6,247 nt of DNA, taken from the NCBI GenBank assembly GCA_017941505.1, contig JAGAWH010000041.1, forward strand, positions 1 through 6,247. The letters run 5' to 3'. Below the pieces are notes generated by a model. The model saw nothing but the letters and a program-made list of their open reading frames with translations. It was not told the DNA's origin and searched no databases. Positions 1-6,247 of this stretch are shown in pieces. The translations under genes and the position numbers were made by a program. The stretch comes from Faecalicoccus sp. (lineage in GTDB: Bacteria; Bacillota_I; Bacilli_A; Erysipelotrichales; Erysipelotrichaceae). Positions within the stretch are counted from its first letter, which is position 1. Each line of letters begins with the position of its first letter.

Positions 1-19
1 AAAGAATCAATGCGTTTCA
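1..19 (-). pseudogene. Post-stop continuation of the DUF445 reading frame
   Basis: On the minus strand, the frame of the DUF445 gene continues after its TGA (17-19) with AAC GCA TTG ATT CTT (N-A-L-I-L) and no further stop before the window edge. DUF445 proteins of Clostridia, as I recall them, have a KELNA-like motif at this point leading into a last membrane helix. A one-base change of TTA (Leu) to TGA would explain it. Only five codons are visible, so the call is tentative. Confidence 0.4.
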
Positions 20-829
20 TTCTTTATTCATGACCGATAAAATAACCGTTTCCAATTCCGGAACACTCATGGCATTGATCTTCTCTTCCACGATCTCATT
101 GATCTTTAAATTGGAAATAAAGCTTCCTACATATTTATCAATTAAATGATCATAACTCTGTTCAAGTACACCTTTAAATTTATCTTCCGGAAAAGCACCG
201 AAGATTTCTTCAACCTTCTTATCTTCCAATTGGTCAAATTCATTTTCCAGAATGCCTTTAATAATTAATCTTCCCTGGTCATTCATATAATTTTGAAAGC
301 GGGTGTTTACGGCTTCCAAAGTTGATCTTGTAAGACTGTTACGGATGATGCGGAAGGTATTCTGTTTCTTACTTGGATCATACATTATATCCATAATAAT
401 GCTCGCTAAATCAATGGTATGAATCTGGGCAACAATCTCATCAATGGTATATTGGATGAGTTCATCCTTTTTATCTTCATAGGCCTCTTTACTGACAACC
501 GAGGTAACCATCTCTTTGATACTTTCATGATCGGTTTTATCGGTAACTGCCTTATATACACCATCAATGATAAGTTTCTTGATATCATCACTTTTTAATT
601 TATTGATGATATCTTCTTCGCCTAAAAGATACCGATTAACCATATTTCCTAATGCCTTAGCTAATTCTTCCTTACGCTTAGGAATAATACCCGGAGTAAA
701 AGGAAGCGTAAAGTTTCCTATTTTAACGGGATGATATGGTCGAAACAACATTTTAACAGCCAGATAATTGGTGATATATCCAATCACAGCTCCGATGATC
801 GGAGTGGATAGTAAACGTAAAATATTCAT
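17..829 (-). CDS. DUF445 family membrane-associated protein, probably C-terminally truncated
   Basis: Molecular function is unknown; the family (which includes Bacillus YheB) is membrane-associated. The N-terminal signature is clear: a hydrophobic helix containing IGAVIGYITNYLAVKMLFRP (about residues 14-33 counted from the upstream ATG), then LPFTPGIIPKRKEELA (44-59). The middle and C-terminal parts are charged and helical, as in the family. I place the start at the second ATG (829): the Shine-Dalgarno AAGGAG is 7 nt from it but only 1 nt from the ATG at 833-835. This gives 270 residues. The protein ends at MNKE followed by TGA, where relatives continue with a KEL-NA-type sequence and a final hydrophobic glycine-rich segment. 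The codons after the TGA read N-A-L-I-L up to the window edge, which fits that tail. It follows nadE by 27 nt, probably in one operon. Family assignment is strong. Truncation is inferred from memory of the family; a sequencing error is possible. Confidence 0.88.
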   Translation of the reverse strand: MNILRLLSTPIIGAVIGYITNYLAVKMLFRPYHPVKIGNFTLPFTPGIIPKRKEELAKALGNMVNRYLLGEEDIINKLKSDDIKKLIIDGVYKAVTDKTDHESIKEMVTSVVSKEAYEDKKDELIQYTIDEIVAQIHTIDLASIIMDIMYDPSKKQNTFRIIRNSLTRSTLEAVNTRFQNYMNDQGRLIIKGILENEFDQLEDKKVEEIFGAFPEDKFKGVLEQSYDHLIDKYVGSFISNLKINEIVEEKINAMSVPELETVILSVMNKE

Positions 830-836
830 ATTCATT

Positions 837-842
837 CTCCTT
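837..842 (-). promoter_or_regulatory. Ribosome binding site deciding the DUF445 start
   Basis: AAGGAG on the minus strand. Only one base separates it from the ATG at 833-835, too close for initiation, while the ATG at 827-829 lies at the usual 7 nt. The second Met is therefore the likely start. Confidence 0.75.
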
Positions 843-856
843 AAAAGGGGATATTC

Positions 857-1642
857 TTAGTCGACAGTCTGCTCGCTTTCGTTTAATTTAAATGCCGGCA
901 TCGGTAATAATTTATGAAGATTTAAACGATGCATACGGTCGATCTTTGCCTTAATAGCCGCGTCTTCACATTCTCCTGTTAAGATATAGTGATCCAAACA
1001 TTTATAAGTAAAGCCAATCTTATCTTCATCTGTCATTCCGCTCAGTCCATCCGATGGCTTTTTATGAATCAGGAAATCAGGAAGTCCCAGCTCTTCTCCG
1101 ATTTGAATTACTTCATGAACAAGTAAAGCGCTCATCGGTGAAAAATCCCCTGCTGCATCTCCGAATTTAGTGGAATAGCCAATATAATCTTCCGAACGGT
1201 TACAAGTATTGACAACGCGGGCACCGTTTGGAAGAGCCTGTCCAATCGCAAATAAGGTACTCATTCTAAGTCTTGGAGGTAAGTTGATAATGGAATCACG
1301 GGATAGTTCATTGACTCCTTCAATTCCTGCTTCAGGTAAGGCGGCATTGATTGCCTTTGATAATCCATCAAAGCCATCCTTAATATTTACGGTAACATGA
1401 GGAATATCTAAAAATTCAACCAAAGCTTCAGAATCGGAAATATCTGCCTGAATGCCATTTGGCATCAGTACTCCTACTACTCTATCTTTTCCTAAAGCTT
1501 CTTTTAATAAGGCAGCACAAACGCTGGAATCCTTTCCTCCTGATATACCGATAACGGCACTGCATGTTGGTCCGTTATTTTTAAAATAATCTCTTATCCA
1601 TTCTACGATTTCGTCTTTTGTCTTTTTTGGATCTTTTAACAT
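857..1642 (-). CDS. nadE: NAD(+) synthase, ammonia-dependent
   Basis: Catalyses the last step of NAD biosynthesis, amidation of nicotinic acid adenine dinucleotide to NAD with ATP, in the cytosol. The 261 residues match the short, single-domain NadE form. There is no N-terminal nitrilase/glutaminase domain, so ammonia is the expected nitrogen source. The ATP-pyrophosphatase loop SGGKDSS is at 34-40. The deamido-NAD/ATP-binding block CNRSEDYIGYSTKFGD is at 147-162, followed by a D-x-SPM stretch to 170. The loop KKPSDGLSGMTDEDKIGF is at 194-211. The ATG at 1642 has GGAG 7 nt upstream and is the clear start. A TATAAT box at 1668-1673 (minus strand) gives a short leader. The gene is first in a two-gene unit with the DUF445 gene. 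The Lys in the P-loop, where many NadE have another residue, probably marks a clostridial subgroup rather than a defect, since all other motifs are intact. Confidence 0.95.
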   Translation of the reverse strand: MLKDPKKTKDEIVEWIRDYFKNNGPTCSAVIGISGGKDSSVCAALLKEALGKDRVVGVLMPNGIQADISDSEALVEFLDIPHVTVNIKDGFDGLSKAINAALPEAGIEGVNELSRDSIINLPPRLRMSTLFAIGQALPNGARVVNTCNRSEDYIGYSTKFGDAAGDFSPMSALLVHEVIQIGEELGLPDFLIHKKPSDGLSGMTDEDKIGFTYKCLDHYILTGECEDAAIKAKIDRMHRLNLHKLLPMPAFKLNESEQTVD

Positions 1643-1667
1643 AGTGTGTCTCCATTTCTATGTCCTC

Positions 1668-1673
1668 ATTATA
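1668..1673 (-). promoter_or_regulatory. -10 box of the nadE promoter
   Basis: TATAAT on the minus strand, 25 nt upstream of the nadE ATG. It would place transcription start near 1661, leaving a leader just long enough for the GGAGA ribosome site. No good -35 hexamer lies at 17 bp; the closest, TGGACA, is about 20 bp away, so the promoter may be weak or activator-dependent. Confidence 0.5.
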
Positions 1674-1676
1674 CAC

Positions 1677-1710
1677 TGTTTATTGACTGTTTCTGTCCAT
1701 GTTTATGTCT
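1677..1710. repeat. Three phased 11-bp near-direct repeats between divergent promoters
   Basis: The units are TGTTTATTGAC (1677-1687), TGTTTCTGTCC (1688-1698) and TGTTTATGTCT (1700-1710). They share TGTTT, then T at the seventh position and C two or more bases later, and start 11 and 12 bp apart, about one helical turn. They lie between the -10 box of nadE and that of the AI-2E permease, where an operator could affect both. Chance in a T-rich stretch is a real alternative. Confidence 0.3.
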
Positions 1711-1725
1711 TTTTTTGATAGTTCA

Positions 1726-1734
1726 TGTTATAAT
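1726..1734 (+). promoter_or_regulatory. Extended -10 promoter of the AI-2E permease gene
   Basis: TGTTATAAT is a perfect extended -10 element (TG, one base, TATAAT), 29 nt upstream of the GTG start. The sequence 17 bp upstream (1706-1711, TGTCTT) is a poor -35, which is acceptable for an extended -10 promoter. A run of eight pyrimidines (1709-1716) falls in the spacer. Confidence 0.6.
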
Positions 1735-1744
1735 TTTCACATCG

Positions 1745-1751
1745 AAGGGAG
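1745..1751 (+). promoter_or_regulatory. Ribosome binding site with long spacing to a GTG start
   Basis: AAGGGAG is 12 nt from the GTG at 1764, longer than usual. There is no ATG at a better distance in this frame; the next usable codon (TTG, codon 15) has no ribosome site. The GTG start is therefore kept, but initiation may be inefficient. Confidence 0.55.
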
Positions 1752-1763
1752 AAGTGATAAGAG

Positions 1764-2969
1764 GTGAAACAATTTTTCACAGAAAATAAACGATATCTCC
1801 AACTCTTGACATGTACGATCGGTTTAATAGGTTTAGTTGCCTTTGTCCTGGTGAAATATGATTCATTCTTACGAGCGATTCAATTCTTCTTTGGTGTTCT
1901 AAAACCCTTCATCTATGGATTTGTGATCGCATATCTATTGCATCCGATCAGTATTCGTATTGAAAGCTTAATTATTTTTCTCTGTAACCGAATATTTCAT
2001 ATTCACAAATATTCGTTCCGGTTAACCTCGATTATTATTTCGTTTTTACTGTTATTTGGCATCATTATATTGCTGCTGATGGCAGTTATACCGGAACTGG
2101 CATCAAGTCTTACTTCCTTTATTGCTTCACTGAGCAATATGGAAGAAAACTTCAAAGTATGGCTTGCCAATGTGGATACTTCCAAAGGATTCTATGCAGC
2201 GATTGCCTACTTCTCCGATTATATTCAGAGCGGTATCAGCTTTATGATTGAAAGCTTGAGAAAAATGTTAAGCTTAGAACAGATGATGCCTACCGTTACC
2301 TCCAGCATCGGTGCTTTACTTGGTGTAATGGGTAACTTCTTAGTAGGATGTGTTGTAGCTGTCTACCTTTTAGTAAGCTGGGAAAAATTTGTAGTACAGG
2401 CAAGATTAATTCTTCATGCGATCTGCAGCGATGCTCTTGCCAGAAGAATTGAAGAAGAAATGACCTTAACCAATGATATGTTCTCCGGATTTATCAGCGG
2501 TAAGTTAATTGATGCGTTTATCATTGGATGTATCTGTTATGTTTTCTGTTACTTTACAAAGATGCCATACGGAATGCTTGTCAGTGTAATTATTGGATTT
2601 ACAAATATCATTCCATTCTTTGGACCGTATTTCGGTGCTATACCTTCGGCTTTGATGATTTTTACCGAAAGCCCGGGAATGTGTGTCCTGTTTGTGATCT
2701 TCATCGTTACATTACAGCAGATTGATGGAAATATCATCGGTCCTAAAATTATCGGTGATAAGATGGGTATCTCCAGTTTCTGGATCCTGTTTGCGATTTT
2801 ATTCTTCGGTGCTTATTGGGGTGTTGTTGGTATGATCGTAGGTGTTCCGTTATTTGCGGTATTGTATGATATGTTCAAGCGGTTCGTGTTTGGACGTTTG
2901 ATTAAAAACGGTAAAGCAAACATGGTAGAAGAATATGAAATGTTCTTCTCTACGCCAAAAGAAAGTTAG
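1764..2969 (+). CDS. AI-2E family transporter (PerM-like permease)
   Basis: Multi-pass integral membrane protein of the AI-2E transporter family. Members have been linked to autoinducer-2 export or Na+/H+ antiport; the substrate of this one cannot be told from sequence. Hydrophobic segments lie at about residues 12-31, 38-61, 86-110, 183-205, 249-267, 270-300, 305-320 and 336-372. The long soluble loop typical of the family spans about 111-182. Family motifs are GFTNIIPFFGPYFGAIP (278-294) and QQIDGNIIGPKIIGDKMGI (318-336), followed by a glycine-rich last helix pair ending VGVPLFAVL. The 401 residues are slightly longer than many members, with a polar tail after 380. The start is GTG. The gene stands alone: its own extended -10 promoter upstream, a terminator overlapping its stop codon downstream. 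It diverges from nadE. Family assignment is secure. Confidence 0.93.
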   Translation: MKQFFTENKRYLQLLTCTIGLIGLVAFVLVKYDSFLRAIQFFFGVLKPFIYGFVIAYLLHPISIRIESLIIFLCNRIFHIHKYSFRLTSIIISFLLLFGIIILLLMAVIPELASSLTSFIASLSNMEENFKVWLANVDTSKGFYAAIAYFSDYIQSGISFMIESLRKMLSLEQMMPTVTSSIGALLGVMGNFLVGCVVAVYLLVSWEKFVVQARLILHAICSDALARRIEEEMTLTNDMFSGFISGKLIDAFIIGCICYVFCYFTKMPYGMLVSVIIGFTNIIPFFGPYFGAIPSALMIFTESPGMCVLFVIFIVTLQQIDGNIIGPKIIGDKMGISSFWILFAILFFGAYWGVVGMIVGVPLFAVLYDMFKRFVFGRLIKNGKANMVEEYEMFFSTPKES

Positions 2970-2995
2970 CTGTCAATTCATTTGGCAGCTTTTTT
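2968..2995 (+). terminator. Rho-independent terminator after the AI-2E gene
   Basis: A 9-bp stem, AGCTGTCAA (2968-2976) pairing with TTGGCAGCT (2982-2990) with one G-T wobble, closes a 5-nt loop and runs into T's (2990-2995). The stem begins inside the TAG stop codon. It separates the permease gene from the downstream operon. Confidence 0.9.
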
Positions 2996-3238
2996 ATATA
3001 CAGTAATAAACTTTTAAAATGAAAGCCTCGTCATATAGTAGGTTGGAAACAATACAATTAGAAACAATTATAGTTAATTTTTGTGATATTGAAATCATGT
3101 ATCTGGTACGAAAATGGCAGCTGATTTAATGTTGTATTCTATGCCTTATACTGATGAAGATTATCATTAAAGTTTATTGGAACAGTGCAAATAGACTGAG
3201 AATTTGATGTTAATGACAAATGGAAAGGAAAATATCTT
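2996..3238. other. AT-rich intergenic gap, no intact gene; possible coding remnant
   Basis: No intact gene or convincing -35/-10 pair was found. The octamer GAAACAAT occurs twice (3046-3053, 3061-3068). From 3114 an ATG frame reads 18 codons (M-A-A-D-L-M-L-Y-S-M-P-Y-T-D-E-D-Y-H) to a TAA at 3168. Past this the same frame reads SLLEQCK to a TAG at 3192, then 14 sense codons up to a TGA at the edge of the next gene. This may be a decayed reading frame. The promoter of the downstream operon must lie here; TATACT (3147-3152) is the best -10 but lacks a good -35. Confidence 0.4.
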
Positions 3239-4285
3239 ATGACAACGGATACTTTAATTCATAAAACCACTATCGGTGATACCGGGTATGACTTATACAA
3301 TTGGAGTTTTAAAGAAGGAAACAGAGTACAGGGTAAAGGCTGGTCAGTATCTATACCGAATGGGTTTAAGAAAATCTCACCAAAGGAAAATCGTATATTT
3401 GAATTAATTCCTGATGATAATTCAGAAGAACCTTTAGTTCAGATTATTCCCAACGATTCTTTGCCCGGACCTGTTATTGATGACTGGTGGCCTTATCATC
3501 TCACAGCAAGAAAGTATTTACCAATACAAGAAACTATGGAAATCATTGAAAAGACATCAGAGTTTTTTCAACTATTTGGTCTCGAGGCTAACCCTATCGA
3601 TTTAATGTTTTTTAGTACTGATGAAGTCTGTGGAGTTTATACTATTGAGATGCCCGATTGGTTAAAATGTAACCATCCGTATTATTTTCAAGGAGTAATA
3701 TATGGTTCAGATACAGTAGAAGAGTTGAGAGTTATGGTCTATGACTCCATCTCACCTGAACAGGCAGAACAGTTAAAACAATCTATACAGAGCTGGATGA
3801 AGACTTTTCATTTCGATAAGCCAAACAACAGAATCCCAAAGACAGCACCACTTGATGATCCAAAAATTATTGAGAATTTAAAGAATAAAGATACAGATTT
3901 ATTTGATGAAGCTATAAGCAGAGCACTGGAAGAATCCACGCTTGCGTTGTTTGCAGCCATTATAGTGCTGAATCATCGATTTACGAATGATTTAATTGAT
4001 CGCTGCCAGGCAGAGCCGCTGATTCAAGAAGGATTTTCAGTATTAGAGTTTTATTTATCAAAATCAGAAAATTTGATCAATAGAGCAAAAACGGAAAACG
4101 TTTCTCCGTATTTGATGGATACAGTCTATGACAAAATAATCAATGAGTTAGCTGATGAAAAGACATACATGCAACAATGTATATTCACTGAAGAGGTTAA
4201 TAAAATATTCCACGATTCGTTTGATGAAACAATTGAAAAATTGAAAAAAGAAATGGCCGAAAACAAAAAGAAAATGAGAGGGTAA
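3239..4285 (+). CDS. Unrecognised cytosolic protein encoded upstream of sbcCD
   Basis: I do not recognise this 348-residue protein. It has no signal peptide, lipobox or credible membrane helix, so it should be cytosolic. It appears to have two parts. Residues about 15-193 look alpha/beta: GKGWSVSIPNGFKKI (32-46) is followed by strands and ends in ELRVMVYDS and a helix SPEQAEQLKQSIQSWMKTFHF (172-192). This pattern recalls the Mog1/PsbP-like fold (DUF1795-type), but only weakly. Residues about 205-348 are almost all helical and charged, ending in a Lys/Glu-rich segment (329-346) that could form a coiled coil. The ATG at 3239 has AAAGGAA with GGA about 9 nt upstream. The TAA lies 9 nt before sbcD, and the sbcD ribosome site is inside the end of this gene, so co-expression is expected. 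A role with SbcCD is inference from position only. Confidence 0.85.
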   Translation: MTTDTLIHKTTIGDTGYDLYNWSFKEGNRVQGKGWSVSIPNGFKKISPKENRIFELIPDDNSEEPLVQIIPNDSLPGPVIDDWWPYHLTARKYLPIQETMEIIEKTSEFFQLFGLEANPIDLMFFSTDEVCGVYTIEMPDWLKCNHPYYFQGVIYGSDTVEELRVMVYDSISPEQAEQLKQSIQSWMKTFHFDKPNNRIPKTAPLDDPKIIENLKNKDTDLFDEAISRALEESTLALFAAIIVLNHRFTNDLIDRCQAEPLIQEGFSVLEFYLSKSENLINRAKTENVSPYLMDTVYDKIINELADEKTYMQQCIFTEEVNKIFHDSFDETIEKLKKEMAENKKKMRG

Positions 4286-4294
4286 ATCAGATAT

Positions 4295-5434
4295 ATGAAA
4301 TTAATACACCTGGCAGATTTACACATTGGAAAAAAAGTAAATGAATTTTCAATGTTGGAGGATCAGAAGTATATTCTAAATCAAGTTTTAGACATGATTG
4401 ATAAGATTCAACCGGATGCAGTGATGATTGCCGGAGATGTTTATGATAAACCTATTCCGCCAACTGAAGCTGTGGAGTTATTTGATAGTTTTCTTTATCG
4501 ATTATCAAAAAGGAATCTCCAAGTCTTTATCATAAGTGGAAATCATGACTCACCGGAGCGACTCGCATTTGGAAATCGTCTGATTGATGAAAGCGGGATA
4601 CATATCTCCCCTGTTTTTAACGGAAAAGTTAAGATACACTCATTGAAGGATGAATACGGGAACGTAAACATATTCATGCTGCCGTTTTTGAAACCGGCTC
4701 AGGTCAGAAGATTTTATCCGGATAAAGAAATCAAAAGTTATACGGATGCACTAAGGGCTGTTATTGATGAAATAGACATCAATCCTTCAGAAAGAAATAT
4801 TATAATAACCCATCAATTTGTGACCGGTGCACAAACTTCTGATTCTGAAGAATTATCAGTTGGAGGAACCGACAACGTTGATGCCTCTATCTTTAATCAA
4901 TTTGATTACGTCGCTCTTGGACATCTCCATCGTCCTCAGAAAATAGGCAGTGAAAAAATAAGATATTCAGGAACACCTCTAAAATATTCCTTTTCTGAAG
5001 CTAAAGATAAAAAATCTTTATCTCTTGTAGAAATGAAAGAAAAAGGAAACATCAGCATAACAGAATTTCCTTTCACTCCAAAACATGAGATGGTAGAAAT
5101 TCGAGGAACCTATGATGAATTGGTCTCAAAAAAGTTTTACGAAAATACAACATTGCAGGAAGATTATGTTCATATCACTTTAACCGATGAACAGGACATT
5201 CCTGATGCCATATCAAAGCTTCGAGTAATCTATCATAATCTTATGAAATTGGATTATGATAATACTCGTACCCGCCATCAAGGTCAAATAAACGGAGTTG
5301 CGGATGTAGAGACAAAATCTCCGTTAGAATTATTTAATGAATTTTACGAAAAGCAAAATGGCACATTTATGAATGAAGAACAAACAAACTATGTAACAGA
5401 TTTAATTGAGAAGATTTGGGAGGATGCACAATGA
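4295..5434 (+). CDS. sbcD: Exonuclease subunit SbcD (Mre11-like nuclease)
   Basis: Nuclease subunit of the SbcCD complex, which with ATP from SbcC cuts DNA hairpins and degrades ends, including protein-blocked ends. The calcineurin-like phosphoesterase motifs are complete: DLHIG (8-12), GDVYDKP (47-53), GNHDSPERL (82-90), ITHQF (171-175) and ALGHLHRPQ (207-215). The expected metal ligands and catalytic residues D8, H10, D48, N83, H84, H173, H210 and H212 are all present, so the enzyme should be active. The C-terminal part (about 265-379) corresponds to the capping and SbcC-binding region, and 379 residues is normal length. The start is the ATG 9 nt after the preceding stop; GAGAGGG (4276-4282) is the nearest ribosome site at 12 nt, somewhat long. 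The TGA overlaps the sbcC ATG (ATGA). In Bacillus this pair follows addAB; here an unknown gene takes that place. Confidence 0.96.
   Translation: MKLIHLADLHIGKKVNEFSMLEDQKYILNQVLDMIDKIQPDAVMIAGDVYDKPIPPTEAVELFDSFLYRLSKRNLQVFIISGNHDSPERLAFGNRLIDESGIHISPVFNGKVKIHSLKDEYGNVNIFMLPFLKPAQVRRFYPDKEIKSYTDALRAVIDEIDINPSERNIIITHQFVTGAQTSDSEELSVGGTDNVDASIFNQFDYVALGHLHRPQKIGSEKIRYSGTPLKYSFSEAKDKKSLSLVEMKEKGNISITEFPFTPKHEMVEIRGTYDELVSKKFYENTTLQEDYVHITLTDEQDIPDAISKLRVIYHNLMKLDYDNTRTRHQGQINGVADVETKSPLELFNEFYEKQNGTFMNEEQTNYVTDLIEKIWEDAQ
5418..5423 (+). promoter_or_regulatory. Strong ribosome binding site of sbcC inside sbcD
   Basis: GGGAGG is 7 nt from the sbcC ATG at 5431 and lies within the last codons of sbcD. 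With the 4-nt ATGA overlap (5431-5434) it fixes the sbcC start and indicates translational coupling, suitable for two subunits of one complex. Confidence 0.8.
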
Positions 5435-6247
5435 GACCGGTTAAATTAATAATGTCTGCCTTTGGCCCTTATGCCGGAAAAGTGGAGCTTGACTTTGATC
5501 AGCTCGGCAAAAAAGGAGTTTACTTAATAACCGGTGAAACCGGTGCAGGAAAAACAACATTGTTTGATGCGATTTCGTATGCTTTATATGGTGTAGCCAG
5601 CGGAACCGTACGTCAAGAAAATATGCTTCGCTCTCAATATGCAGAACCGACAACACCAACTGAAGTAGAGCTTTTTTTTGAATATAACGGTCAAATGTAT
5701 CGTATAAAACGCAACCCTGAATATCAACGTCTTAAAAAAAATGGAAATGGTTTCACAACCCAACATTCTAATGCGGAATTAGAATATCCAAATAAAAAGA
5801 TCATCACGGATAAAAAGAAAGTCAACAACGCAATTATCGATCTTATTGGGTTAGATGACAAACAATTTGCACAAGTAGCTATGATAGCTCAAGGTGACTT
5901 TTTAAGTGTTATTCTTGCCAGTACCGATGAACGGCAAAAAATACTTCAAAAGCTTTTTCATACAGATTCCTATGCCATACTGCAAAGTCAATTGGGTAAA
6001 GATACAAATGAACTGATTAAAGAAAATGAAAAATCATCTGCCAATATACAAAGTCGAATCAAAGGAATACAATGCGATGAAAATGATGAACTGTTCATCG
6101 TTATCGAGAAAGCTAAAAGTAATAGGCTTCAAATCACTGAAACAATGGAATTATTGGAAAAACTGGTATCTAAAGGAAAAAGTCAATTTGAGAACATAAA
6201 AAAAGAAATCGCTGATCTTGACAAAGGAATCAATAAATCCTATGCAG
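5431..6247 (+). CDS. sbcC: Exonuclease subunit SbcC (Rad50-like ATPase), 5' part
   Basis: ATPase subunit of SbcCD, an SMC/Rad50-type protein that dimerises on ATP, holds DNA and controls SbcD. The frame is open from the ATG at 5431 to the window edge, 272 codons, with no stop; full family members have about 1000 residues or more, so most lies outside. Visible parts are the N-terminal strand start MRPVKLIMSAFGPYAG (1-16), Walker A GETGAGKTT (35-43), a second strand-rich part with RIKRNPEYQRLKKNGNG (91-107), and the Q-loop MIAQGDFLSVI (151-161, Q154). After that comes ERQKILQKLFHTDSY (167-181), then, from about 185, a Lys/Glu/Gln-rich helix that begins the long coiled coil. The zinc-hook CxxC, signature motif, Walker B and D-loop would lie beyond the edge. 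No frameshift or missing residue is seen in the part present. Confidence 0.95.
   Translation, partial: MRPVKLIMSAFGPYAGKVELDFDQLGKKGVYLITGETGAGKTTLFDAISYALYGVASGTVRQENMLRSQYAEPTTPTEVELFFEYNGQMYRIKRNPEYQRLKKNGNGFTTQHSNAELEYPNKKIITDKKKVNNAIIDLIGLDDKQFAQVAMIAQGDFLSVILASTDERQKILQKLFHTDSYAILQSQLGKDTNELIKENEKSSANIQSRIKGIQCDENDELFIVIEKAKSNRLQITETMELLEKLVSKGKSQFENIKKEIADLDKGINKSYA

Noticed and set aside
17..19. TGA read as a sense codon (alternative genetic code or selenocysteine)
   Set aside because: sbcD ends at a TGA placed exactly at the ATGA overlap with sbcC, so TGA works as a stop here. No selenocysteine-type context or family precedent is known to me.
1..25. 7-bp inverted repeat AAAGAAT / ATTCTTT around the DUF445 stop, as a terminator
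   Set aside because: The stem is all A-T except one G-C pair, the loop is 11 nt and no independent T-run follows inside the window. The sequence is better explained as continued DUF445 coding sequence.
1209..1400. 63-codon plus-strand open frame inside nadE
   Set aside because: It lies wholly antisense to a well-conserved NadE core, has no ribosome site and no recognisable product.
1683..1688. TTGACT as the -35 box of the AI-2E promoter
   Set aside because: It is 40 bp upstream of the TATAAT at 1729, far outside the usual 16-19 bp spacing, and no -10 lies at the right distance from it.
5441..5766. Two minus-strand open frames opposite the start of sbcC
   Set aside because: They are shadows of the sbcC N-terminal ATPase coding sequence, whose Walker A and Q-loop motifs are intact on the plus strand.
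3239..6247. The unknown gene plus sbcCD as a new antiphage defence system
   Set aside because: SbcD and SbcC have the ordinary length and motifs of the housekeeping complex, and no other defence-type gene, mobile element or toxin is visible. Position alone does not support this claim.

Overview
The window is AT-rich, has canonical Gram-positive Shine-Dalgarno sites (AAGGAG, GGGAGG), short intergenic gaps and protein families typical of low-GC Firmicutes. It most resembles a member of the Clostridia (Lachnospiraceae-like) or Erysipelotrichia, but nothing here fixes the genus. No rRNA, tRNA, CRISPR array, insertion sequence or phage gene was seen.

Layout. (1) Positions 1-1642, minus strand: an ammonia-dependent NAD synthetase (nadE) followed at close spacing by a DUF445-family membrane-associated protein, probably one transcription unit. 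The DUF445 reading frame stops at a TGA just before the position where family members normally carry a C-terminal hydrophobic segment. The codons after that stop still read like the family, so the gene looks truncated by a nonsense mutation, with its tail beyond the window edge. (2) Positions 1643-1763: a divergent promoter region with a -10 box on each strand and three near-identical 11-bp direct repeats between them. (3) Positions 1764-2995, plus strand: an AI-2E-family multi-pass permease with a GTG start, ending in a clear intrinsic terminator. (4) Positions 2996-3238: an AT-rich gap with no intact gene, possibly holding a decayed coding remnant. (5) Position 3239 to the right edge, plus strand: a tightly packed operon of an unrecognised 348-residue cytosolic protein, sbcD, and the first 272 codons of sbcC, which runs off the window.

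How they work together. SbcC (Rad50-like ATPase) and SbcD (Mre11-like nuclease) form the SbcCD complex, which processes DNA hairpins and blocked DNA ends. Translation of the two is coupled by an ATGA overlap. The unknown protein lies 9 nt upstream of sbcD and would be co-expressed with it, which makes it the most open question here. NadE, the DUF445 protein and the AI-2E permease have no evident functional link to SbcCD and look like housekeeping genes. I found no convincing evidence of a wholly new multi-gene system. The points most worth checking are the unknown sbcCD-linked gene and the DUF445 nonsense codon.
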